Positions 25,296 to 36,568 of a stretch of 64,000 nucleotides of DNA are shown piece after piece (within the stretch, counting starts at the first letter, position 1; each line of letters opens with the position of its first letter). Source of the DNA: Dicyema japonicum (lineage: Eukaryota; Dicyemida; Rhombozoa; Dicyemidae); contig RDEW01000059.1 in NCBI GenBank assembly GCA_011109175.1, forward strand, positions 62,001-126,000, given 5' to 3'. The notes beneath the pieces are model-generated. The model saw nothing but the letters and a program-made list of their open reading frames with translations, was not told the DNA's origin and made no database searches. The position numbers and the translations under genes are program-made.

Positions 25296-26059
25296 GACAC
25301 GTGTTTAGAGTCAACACCATTTGTCCTCACCAAATTAATCAGATAACCGCAGTAGCTCACTGATAGGTTTCATCATTAGTGACTTTAATAGTTGAAGGAT
25401 GTCAAGTAGATCCGCAAAGTGAGTTATCATTAAGCACTCTCGAACTGTTGCCCCAAGAAACTAACAACAAAGTCATCTTTGGTTATTAATCAGATTTTGT
25501 GATTTTAATCAGATTTCGTGGTTAAAGTTTAATCAAAATCACCAATTTTGTAAAATCAATAATTTATAAAATTAACATTTAAACACTACACCTAAGACAA
25601 ATACAACCTATAATTAGTAAGCAGTTATTTTGGTTGAAAGCGCATCCCTCATGATTTGTATGTGTTCAATCAGCCATTCCCCTTCTCGGCTGTCCCTCCT
25701 TCTTTTCTCTAACAAAGGTCAAGACATCTGTTAACTGATAATGCCTATAATAATGATCAATCAAATGACCAATTAATTAAGAGAGGTCTGACTGAGGCAA
25801 CGAATTGGTATCGCAGTTGTCCGCGGAAACGCTTACTCCTTGATCTCAGCAGCCGCTCTCCTATAGATAATAAATAATATTTTTTTGTTAATAAATTTTT
25901 CACATTAAAAAAAATTAACAGAGATAAATTTTATAAGAAAAGTGATCACCGTGTGGTAAACTGCACTTATACGCAGAGCAATATTAACATGACACTCAGG
26001 CAGGACACACACTTTATTTAAGTAAAGAACAGTTATTATAACTAATCGTAGAGGGAGAA
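25296..26059. other. Intergenic stretch, nothing recognised
   Basis: AT-rich with no open frame worth calling on either strand. Confidence 0.35.
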
Positions 26060-26290
26060 CCAATGAATTCTCTTTGCCCCTTTATTATTTTTGCTGGGTA
26101 TATCATTTATGGACAATCCGGTTCCGAAGTGAAATGTTCACTGATGACAGGGTCACTCGTCAAGCCAAAGCATCATAAATGTGTGAAAACTTCAACCGAA
26201 ATGTACAGCAGTGGGATTCGAACTAGGGCCATCAGGCCTCTTGCCCGACACTCGTAACACTGAGCCAACCGCGTGTGATAAAGACTCGTA
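26060..26290 (-). repeat. tRNA-derived SINE, minus strand
   Basis: The minus strand from about 26275 reads GCGGTTGGCTCAGTGTTACG, an RNA polymerase III A-box-like start. A B box AGTTCGAATCC follows at 26214-26224, at tRNA spacing. The stems of a true tRNA do not close, and the homology-free body continues past 26150. That is the build of a tRNA-derived SINE. A degenerate tRNA pseudogene is the alternative. Confidence 0.6.
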
Positions 26291-26678
26291 AAATAAAGCA
26301 ACCAGAGTGAACCTCAATGTAAGGTAAAATACTTTATAATAATCTCAGTCAGATTAGCAAAATATTAAGACTAATCATGGATTAATCTTAAATTATTATT
26401 TGCAGGAAAGAATGATGGCGTATTGATGTTAATTTGAAGTCATTCTTAAATAAATGACGTTCAAAGTAATTAATCTATTTGGGAATTAAACACTCTGACA
26501 TATGACCTGCTTTAATCATCATTTTGCGGTTTAGCACTCACACGCAAGCACACTATTATTATCAAATTATTTTTAAATAATAAAAAATTAATATATTAAT
26601 AGTTTTTTTAATATATAGTTTATAAGTGAAAATGCGCAATAATTTTAATATTTATACACAAAGTAGCGTCATACGTAA

Positions 26679-28889
26679 ATGGAAAAAGTCGACAGTAAAT
26701 TGCAATATAACCTCAATCTTGAACAGGAGCTAACGAACCTCCCGTTTCCCGATGATTTCCGACCAGAAGATTATTTAATAACAAATGTAATCAATCCACC
26801 CACTCCTCCAGATGGCGGATTTGGCTGGTTAGTGGTGGGAGCTTCTTTAATTATGAACTTTGTAATTGACGGTATTAATGGATCTGTGGGGATTATCCTC
26901 CCTTCTATACAGGAGTACTTCCATAGTAGTATTGGGGACACCACTCTTGTTTTGTCGATGCTAATTCTTTTCATTTACATTATGTGTTGGATATTATCAT
27001 AATCTTAGCCCCTGTTGCTGGAATTCTTCTGGACAAGTTCAAAACGAGGACCCTGGTCACATTCTTTGGGTTGGTTGCCGCTCTTTCCATAACTCTGAGT
27101 TATTTTGTCAAGTCTCTGAGTGTTATTACCTTCACATTTGGGGTTCTTCCAGGTTTTGTTTACCTTAATTGAGGGTCTCTCGTTCTCCATTTGTGTAATG
27201 GCAGCACAAGTAATGATCAGTTTATATTTTGACAAACGGAGACCCCTAGCCTACAGTATATCAGGAATTGGGAGTGGAATTGGGTCAATTCTTATGCCTT
27301 TCCTTACCTCTATAATAATCACATATAATGAATTCAGGACTTTATATCTGTTCTGGGGAGGGATCTGCTTTCTATTGGTTTTGATTGGTCCTCTCTATGT
27401 ACAACTTAAACTCGTGGATGAGGCAGGAACTGAAATAAATGATGATTCCGAGGTTGTCACAACTGGAGAGGAGTCAGCACTGTACATGAGGGAACTCAAA
27501 CAGGCTAGTGTCGATTATGGGTTTCTGTTTACATTACTCTAGTAACTTGGACTATGTTGTCTCTTCCAGGAGAAGCCTGTCTCACCAATTGCTCTCCTTC
27601 GAAACGATACCACTAAGATCCCTCATTACCCCCAGGGTACAGGGATGACTTAATTTAGAACAAACTAAAGCAAAATTTTTCTCTGATTAGTAACCTGAAC
27701 AGAACAGCAGTCTTCTCAGTCAAACCAACCGCCCTAAGGCACAACTCTACTGTCAATGAATTGGGGAATATTTACAATGTCCTGAGTTCTCGCAGAAGTT
27801 ATGTCGCCAATTCGAACGCCAGAAATATGAATCTTTTGAAAAACAACGAAACAAGCTTCTATAATCAAATTTTAAGTTGTTATACTGGGAATGCGACCTT
27901 TTCTGGACTACTTTCGAGAATAGATGGCATCATTGAGTGCTTAAACAAAAGGAGGAACATTAAGGTCATGAGTTACAGTGAGGGAGACCTCTTCAGGAAG
28001 AAATACGGCAACAACCATGTTATTCAGGCAGAAAAACCCTTAATCGATAAAAAGTCCTTGACTTTCCTGAAAAAGTGGATTCATGATTTGATGCTCAAAC
28101 CAATGAACAGAGCAGACATTTTCTATAAAGGATCAAGGAAGCAGTTGGTCGACCAGGGACTAATAGATGCCCACCCGGACATTAGAAATATAATCCACGT
28201 GCCCAAACTGGAAGAACCAAAGACATTATATGGAAGATTTAGTCATATTCTCTCAATAATCATCGATTTGTCGATATTTAAGAACAAATGCCTTATCATT
28301 TACTTTGTGGCTGTCTCCTTATTCAGTTGGGCCAGTTATATCCCCATGTTCTTCATTGTTGTGTTTGCCAAGACTTTCACGAAGCATTCCATGTATTTCC
28401 CATCCATAATAGGTCCTTGTTGGTTATTTATTTAAGGAGTGGGCTCTGTTTTGGGACAATTATTTTGTGGAGTATCAGTTAGTTATTTTAGGATGACTCC
28501 CATTGTGCTGAGTGAGGTAGCTTTCTATTTGTCCGGGATTTTTACTGCCGGAATTGCAGCTTTGGATGGTCACTTTTACCCGATGGCTGTTGTTTGCCTA
28601 TTTTTTGGTTTATGTTACGGAACCTTACTCACCACGTGGCAGTCAATCTTGTGTGATATTGTCGGGATCCGTAAACTCACTCCATCCATATCCTTTTACC
28701 TATTTTTCAGAGGACTGTCAATATTTGTTGGTCTCTACTCTTCAAGTAACGACAATTATTACTTTAGGCATAATAAGTGAGAAAATAAACATAAGGAACA
28801 CGATTTATTTGGCTTCTTCTATTTTGGGGTTGTCTGCTATAATTCACACTTGCATGAGAATTAAAAAGAATAGTTTATCACAATTATAA
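26679..28889 (+). CDS. SLC16-family monocarboxylate-type transporter, multi-exon
   Basis: A twelve-helix facilitator of the SLC16 group, which moves lactate, pyruvate and related monocarboxylates or other small solutes with protons. The start ATG at 26679 leads to the family motif PPDGGFGWLVVGASL at the first helix. Mini-introns follow: 23 nt after FIYIM, one near 27150, 22 nt near 27520, 24 nt after SIIG at about 28412 and 37 nt near 28740. Helices 4-6 include DKRRPLAYSISGIGSGIG, the conserved block after helix 4. A central cytosolic loop of about 150 residues (27700-28240), typical of the family but long and charged, precedes the C-terminal half. The stop is TAA at 28887. One junction (27173) requires one fewer G. 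Confidence 0.88.
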
Positions 28890-29206
28890 TGTATATGACT
28901 AACTTTGTGTCCTTTTAAGTCCTTTCTTTGATAAAATCCTTTGTAATACTGTTTATCCCAGGATTATCAGATTTTGATAATCTTTCGACAACTGAGAATT
29001 AATAATCTTAAAGCAGACTAATTAGGATTCGAGACCTTCGTGTATCCCTCTTGGTTCACTAAATTCGTGTATCATCTGAGTTATCCAAACAAGTGACTGA
29101 TGACATTTAATCATAAAAATATTATAAAAATTGTAAATATGATATAAAAACGACAATTTCCATATAAATCAATTAGTCAAGCTTCTATTGAGAATAATTC
29201 TAAAAA
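28890..29206. other. Intergenic stretch, nothing recognised
   Basis: AT-rich spacer downstream of the SLC16 gene with no open frame. Confidence 0.4.
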
Positions 29207-29709
29207 TGTCCTACAATGGCTTATCAGTTAATTTCAACAAGAAAAAGTAATAAATTAAATTTTTGTAATATCAGCACAAGTGTACTTGGTCTTACCAAAG
29301 TCAAACGGAATATATTTATAGCGAATCATCTCCTACAAATAAACAACCAGTTTACCCTTATTTTGTTGAGAAATGAGAAAATTGTGAGGAAAATAAAATA
29401 AAACAACAAAAGAGGCCAGAACACTGGAATATCCAGAAACACTATAAATGTGCAGAAAATAGCTGCGGAAACAGACAAAAAACCCCGAATCCTACAATTA
29501 GTCGAGAATTTACCAGAATTTGAACTCAGGTAATTTCCTAACAAATGGTACAAACTCATCTCCCACGTGTTCAGCCAAACATGGGCCAGATTCGTTTGGC
29601 ATGAAGCGAGGAGATATAAACTGAAGACACCAACTCAGCAAGTGGAGATTCAAAATATAGGCTACTACGTAGAATCCCTGACAGTGGATGACTCTAAAGT
29701 GGAAGAGTA
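29207..29709 (+). CDS. Possible small multi-exon gene, unresolved
   Basis: Coding-like blocks in the same direction alternate with GT-AG gaps. ATG at 29207 opens MSYNGLS. Two competing middle frames follow, and the last block (TWARFVWHEARRYKLKTPTQ to VDDSKVEE) ends in TAG. A 24-nt intron-like gap occurs near 29360 and one of about 45 nt before TWARF. I could not find one splice pattern that keeps a single frame, and no family is recognised. Confidence 0.3.
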
Positions 29710-29976
29710 GGAAAAAGGCAGAAAAGGCAGACCATCTGAGTTTGATATGTGGAGATATGTAATCAAGCAATTTATTATAGTTCTAGTGAATATTAAGGTT
29801 ACTAATACCATGTGAAGCGTATTACTAAAACGAGTGACGAAACAGAATAATAATAATTTTTATTTAATATTTTATTATTTAAATTTTAGAAATTATAGAT
29901 AGCATGTTTTAAATACAGAGTCTAATAATATGTAATTAAGAGAAAATATCATAATAAAAGCAAAGAATAAATATAT
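29710..29976. other. Spacer between convergent genes
   Basis: AT-rich, contains the 3' side of the KMT2C/D gene. No separate feature. Confidence 0.4.
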
Positions 29977-32900
29977 TTAACAAATCCATTTTCTGCAGTT
30001 TGTAGTATTGCACATGCAAGGAATTAAATTGAGAACATCATTAAACATGTAATCATATGTAATCTAACATTACTACAACTCGTACCTCATCCCCACTATT
30101 AATTCTCTGTTTTGAAACAATCAATATCTTTGGGGATCCTTCAAACGTGATGATATCTGTAGCACAGTTCGGAGAACACGAATGATTAGCGTATCTAGCC
30201 AGTCCCCCACAACAGGAAGCGTCAATAACAAAGTCATCATTTATTCTAAACATATAAACTCCTCTATTCTGACAAATATATATTACTAATACATTCCCCT
30301 CATATATTTCCTCTCTCCTGTTTGCCACTTCATTTCTGATAATCTCCCCAATGTACTCTACAATCACTGTCCCTTTCTCAATATCCCGAGTAGCAAACAG
30401 TCCCAGTCCTTGTATGGAAGATCTCCCAAGTCGAATTTTGTCGTTTCTCCTTTCAACCAGCATTCGTCTGTACTGTGAGTGTTTTGATTGAGTTTTTCTC
30501 CCAGGACTCTTATCCTTTATCCCTGTTATTCCTCCACTTTTTGGTTGTTTCTTTGATCTAAGGGTCATTCACCAATCAACCTCCTCAAAACGTACATATC
30601 AACTCCTTCCGTTCTGGCACAACCACTAGAATTGTACAATAGTGGGACTAAGGACACGTGATTCTTTCCATGACGAAACTTATACTTTGATAAGCTAGTG
30701 ACACCAGGGAACTAACGTAAAGGACAACAACAACCGACTCAATGACCACCCTCACATTCTGATTGGTCAGTCCAAACACACTCTCCAAACACGGAAGAAA
30801 GTAATCATTGGCTGGGTCGTATAGTGGTGGAGGGTAATTACTATAAATAGCATTTTGAAGAGATTTTATATCATCATCCTCAAAATGGACGACGTTTAGT
30901 GGGTCAGTCAGGTCTTCCACAGTAAAGAAGGGTCTCTCGTTCACTTCTGTTATAGAGAATCTAAGTTTCGATCTCTTCCCTTTATCCCAGGGACAAATAC
31001 AAAATCTGATCGCCTCATATCCACTCTATTATCTCAAAAGACAATAATACAGGGTATATGAAATCCGTGGTGTTGAATCTCCCACTAAAGATTTGTTGAG
31101 GCAACAATTCCCCAAAGCTGGCAATAACGAGGGAACCAATCCTCATAATAAAGTTATGATTTTTGTTTAGAATACTAAAATTATTATAGCTTTACCTAAT
31201 ATGAGCAGTCATATCATAATTATCGTAATTGGGGACATAGACCTGTCTAATCACTGATATATCATCCATGGGTGTCTCCAAACTCTCCAAAGAGTGTTGA
31301 GAACAGTAGAAGGACTGTTATAAGCACAATTACACCTTTGAGGGACAAAACACACAGTTGCACACTTTGGCACACTCAACGTGGTATGCATTTGAACAAC
31401 GACAGTAAAAACATATCAGTGAGGCACCACGACGACCACACGTGCTACAAATCTGTCGACTGGCCTTCTTTAGGGCCTCTGTCACGTTGATTAGCGCCCC
31501 ACATGTTGTCTCATAGACCATATTCGACCACAGAGCACAGTTTATGTGAACCCACTCGTTCAATCCATAATAGAGAAGTCTACCTCCTCCATTCGACTCT
31601 AAATCACCAGTTTGTCCACAAAATAGACACGTACGTGTATCAATGAATTCATCCGATTTGATAACATGTCCATAATTAATGTTGAGCTCACTCTGGGAAT
31701 AACCACCAATCAAACAGCAATTTTATCAATCTTGGGTTTATAAATAGGGGTGGCAGAATATCGTTTCCATTGGATATCATTTCCCCTGTTCAATATCTTC
31801 CCCCATATATAGAAGTATCCTATTTGTTAGTGGAGGAATTACAAATTGTTTCCTCTTAGCCTTCTGTCCCTTCCCAATAACATCAGAAGGACACGAATGA
31901 TCAAACTCGAACAAATCCTCAAAATTAACAGTCATCTAGCATAAGCCAATTAATACATTATTAGACCTCTGCAGTCTCGCAAAACACTGCAATGAACAAA
32001 AGTTAATGTACTCCTCAAAAAGTCCCTTCAGTTATATAGTAATAGTACAAATTCGTCACAATGGGTAAACCAGGTTGGGGTACACCGAAGTGAGAAGGAA
32101 GACAGTATATTTCTGCAATATGCACAGACCAAACAACTATTCTTTACAATATTAGACAAAAGAATTATATCTTCATATTCTACAATAAATAGTAACCACC
32201 TACCTGGTCTGCTTTTTAGTTTAGAAATAGTCTCTGGATTTGGATTCCTCTGTGTGTAAATGGATGTTGGGGCGTCAATGTTAAGAAAGGTGGCAAATTG
32301 TCTGACAAGATTTGAAATATCCACATTCCCTACATTGGGATCCATAACCATAGTTATCCTCACCTTGCAATATCAAAATCACCAACCTGTCCTTCCTCAG
32401 GTTCCATCCATCTCTCAAACGATCCCTCTTTATCACTCTCAAAGTAATTTAGTACAATCTACCAAAATACTGACATTTCGTCTGCCACGTCTCCTTGGAG
32501 TAGAACTGACTTGCTGATTCCCGACCTCATAATGTTCTTCATCTCTATCGGATGCCTCCACATAAACTTCCCTACTTCGACTACCATAAACAATAATCAA
32601 ACCTGACACTCCTAATGAATGGTGGAGAAGGAATTCTCAGTGGAAATAAATCCCGTCTAGTAGGATTTTCTAAATTAGAGATAATTTATACTCTGCTGCT
32701 GATCATATACATGTTTGATTAAATTCTCATAATAATCCCTATCACCGTCCACAAACACCTCATCCCCGATGTCCCCCATTACACAAGTAAAAATTTTATC
32801 AGGCTTCGAAAAAGGAAACGACGACCTGAGTACTGGCTGCTTTAATTTTGGTTCAAATGGCTTAGGCTACATTTTTTATTAATTTAAACATTGTTATCCA

Positions 32901-35900
32901 TGTTTGGAGCTGGAGTTCCTCTAAAGGTTTCAATCTTCTCTGGTCTCATTTGGGGGGACGACGTAGTAGAAGAACCCGTCATTGAGTGGACATCTAAATT
33001 ACTCCCCCAACCAAACATTCATCCCTCTGTGGTTGGCAAATTGGTCGGTCAAACTTTCCTTTGAATGTCTTGGTCCCTCCCTGAGCAGGACTTTGTCCAT
33101 CAATGCATATTGAGGGGTACAAATCTTCTCCATGCCACTCAACTCCATACGATTCCTAAATATAAGCCAATAATACTTTGTGTAATCGTCTATACTCGTC
33201 AATTTGACTACATTCTTGCTTATACTGATTTCTAGCAACATCCACGTTCTCCTGGGCTTGTTTTATCTCCAATGTTGACTTTTTCAACAATTCCATGTCC
33301 GCTTCCGAAAGTTCTCTGCCACATTTACGAGCCAAACTTTAACAGAGTGTACTCACCTGCCTGTGTCTCCCAGTAATGGACTTTCGTGCCCTTCTGAGTC
33401 TGTCAATCACCAACTCACAATCCCTCAGATTCTCCAACGTCCTTGATAGATTTGTCAAGAACGTCTTCTCTTGCCTAAGAAAATTGCTCAGATCTTCTTT
33501 GTTCACTTTCTTAAAATCTACAGAATAACCAACTATCAAACAGTTATCCTCATCGTTAGCACCATCGAGATGTCGAGAATATTGAGGACGAGTCACTGAA
33601 GGGAACGAAGAAGGTTGACAACTTTGGGGTAATTCAGAAGTGGGTAGATTGTGGACTCTATATCCAAATTCAGGCATTCTGGGAATCTACAATAAAGCAT
33701 GAGTAAACAATTCTTGGTTGGTAATATTGTCCATAATAATTTGGATTATAATAATTCATATATTGAGGGACATTTACCATTCTGTAATTATCACTTTGAT
33801 AGTTATATTGAACGGGTTGTTCCCTATTTGCCTTTGCCTTCTCTATGTATCTCATCTTCTCCTCTGGTTTAACCAGACCCCAAATCCTCCCAATCTCACT
33901 AAATCGGTCCTCCAAATCTAATCTCCTTAAATATAACAACTCGTAGTGAGCAATTCAGTCTTGTTTGTGTTCGAATACAGTATTGCCGGATGTATTGACA
34001 TCATACCCCGTCTTTCGTCCTCTGCATAATCGTCCAGTCCATAAGACCCACTAAGAAATCCAGAATTCCCAGCAGGTTGAGAAGACTCTGGAAGAACTAA
34101 CCAAATAAGCGATAATAAACGGCTTGAAGATAAACCCAAAATATCGTCTAATGTCTCGTCCTGTGGTAATTCAGGATTCATTCTGGAAAGGAATAATTCC
34201 GCCCTCTCTTCAAAAAACGACGGAGGGAGAATGTTTTCTAGTTGACCTCCTTCAATAAACATATAAAAAACCAATATCCCCTGCCAAATCCTCAACCCAC
34301 TTGTTTGGGACTTCAATGCAGTTATTACGTTGTTTTTTATGTGGAATAAAGTCATCATTTGTCACATCAACGTCTTCAGAAACAAAAAAATCGTCCTACA
34401 AATAATAACCAATCCAACATTTTGATCCGAGTCTTCCAAACTGGATTTCTTTTTACTATACCGTCTACTCTCCTCTGATTGTGAATCTTCAGCAATGGAA
34501 GAACGACGAGTTTTCTGTTTTATTTTAGAAGAGTCTCCAACAATGTCATCCTTAGTGACACTCTTGTATTTTCCGCCAAAATGTAATCGTTCGTTCCGAA
34601 ATTGCTTAATCCCCTTTTCCGACAAACACACTCCGTCGACTATATTGAGTAATGAAACGTTTGGGGTATTCTCTAAAGTTCTTCGACACTTTGGACAGGA
34701 GTAACCGACACTACAGATCACCTCGGCCTCCACTGGATTTCTAATATTGTCACATTGAGCATGGAGCCACCTAAAATGCTAATATTCAAGTAACCTATCA
34801 CATTCACCACACTTTATTAGTAGTTGCCCCTCCGTAGTGGGTTCTGTGCAGCAGATGTATGCTTTCTGACTATAACAAGACATGCACATGGTGTAATCCT
34901 CGTAACAAGCGTTAAGACGACCACATTGAAGACAGTGGGCACAATCAGCACACTTCCATACGCCAGAAGGAACACAACTGAGTGGAGGACATAGACAGTA
35001 TGTATGGTATGTCTTGTTACAGTCATCGCACATCAACAAAGACGCCTCGTTGTCTGCCTTATTGCACACAAAACAAACTGTACAGTCCAAACATCGCCAC
35101 TCTGATGTCTCACTCTAACCATAATTTGTTATATTACAGAAATGTCAGCACAATAATAATGAAACGTCCTTCCACATTGCGAACACAAAATCATATACCC
35201 TTCCTTCCCTATTGACCCACAAATACAGCACACGTCCTATCATTTATCACAGTACCTACCTGGTTTGTGTAGAAATGCTCAGTTTTGTCATAAATAATGA
35301 TCTTTGACAAATCAATGGTCACTTTGTAGTCTTTATCACTCTCACACTGTGATTATCACACAAACTAACCTTCATTTGAGTCTTTCGGCGGGATTTCTGA
35401 ACTTGTTTAGAATGGCTGTCCCAGGAATATCGTTTCCTTGCGGAAGACTTCATCTCAGAGGGTTCATTCCCCCTTTTAATAAATTTTCTCTCACACAAGG
35501 ATGAGGATCTCTTGAGATATTACAAATTTATAACTTTATTGCACAACGGGTCATCGTACTGCTTGAACTCGACGATCTCACATAACTAATGTAAAAACAT
35601 CAAATTACCGAACAGAAGAAAATCGCCTGAGAGTTTTCCGTTGTGCAGTAATCGTGGAAATGACGGAGACATCTCTTGCATGTCAAATTCTGTTTAAAAT
35701 TGGACACATGTTCACTACCATGAATACAATAATAACCTGCAAACAGCACATCTTCGACATTCAGAGCACGACCACGGTAATTTGGCCACGATGTCATCTA
35801 GGATTGGTGGAGTAACACACTGCAAATGAGTGTGTCGTCCACAAAAGTCACATAGCAGAGACTCTGATCCTTCAACCTCTACCTTGCAGGCACAACAGCA

Positions 35901-36568
35901 AATGGAAGGGAGACCACTCCCCTCCAGACCACCAGTTTTGTGATTTATGCAGAGACATATGGAATTGATAGTGTTCTGTAATTAATCAAATTATTACATT
36001 AATATGTATTATACAATTAAAGTTAGTCTCCATTGCTATAAAACATGGGTAATGGAATGTCCTGTGGCACCCAGCGTGACTAGTGCATTGAGGCGCCTCT
36101 TTGCCCACAGAAAATGCAGGTTGCCTGCAAACTAAAGTTCAAAGTTTGTCTGATTCCTTCCACTTTGGAGAATTTGTAATTTCCACTGATGATTACATAA
36201 CAGTGTCTACTTTCCACATTTGTCCGGCATTTCGGGAGATTTGTCGTATATGGTGATTCCGGTCGCCCAAAAAAGACAGCTCCAATGAGCCACAAAGGTC
36301 TTCCCTACAAAATTACTACCTTTTGACCTTCATTAACATTAATCAGGTCATCAATCGTATTTGGAAACCATTTTCGGAAACCAACATTTTTGAGGAATAT
36401 AGATTTGATGGTCTTCTCGTCATATGACTCTACAGTGCCCGGCATTCTATTGGGGATCTCATATTCTGTGATTTCGGTGGCATCAGAATTCAGTTCAAAC
36501 ATTTTTCCAAGGCAGAACCCACTTCTTAGTGATAAATTGCAAAAAATGCAGTTCCCATCTTCGATCAT
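29977..36568 (-). CDS. KMT2C/D (trithorax-related) histone H3K4 methyltransferase, compact, many mini-introns
   Basis: Catalytic subunit of the COMPASS-like complex that monomethylates H3K4 at enhancers. Domain order on the minus strand: extended PHD with CIFCNLS, AHWSCLFWATGI and CIFCGQRGAS (36568-36040); PHD fingers CCCACKVEVEGSESLLCDFC (about 35900-35600) and CFVCNKADNEASLLMCDDC with the cysteine-rich tail (35260-34790); the KMT2C/D-type motif VDGVCLSEKGIKQ (34650-34610); an HMG-box-like segment (33939-33690); second extended PHD CLFCGQTGDLES to CICSTCGRRGAS (31700-31330); FYRN MRIGSLVIASFGELLPQQI (31175-31100); FYRC (30944-30660); SET EYIGEIIRNEVANR, YMFRINDDFVIDAS, YANHSCSPNC (30480-30080); post-SET CMCNTTNCRKWIC and TAA at 29977. 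IRNEVANR and HMG/FYR content separate it from KMT2A/B. Verified introns are 22-25 nt. At under 2,200 codons it is far shorter than vertebrate KMT2C/D. The first supported ATG is at 36568. Confidence 0.93.

Noticed and set aside
26205-26280. Functional tRNA gene
   Set aside because: Boxes A and B are present but the acceptor and anticodon stems do not pair; called a SINE instead.
36300-36320. A 15-nt intron in KMT2C/D
   Set aside because: It would keep the frame but destroy the conserved AHWSC segment; a 23-nt intron fits better.
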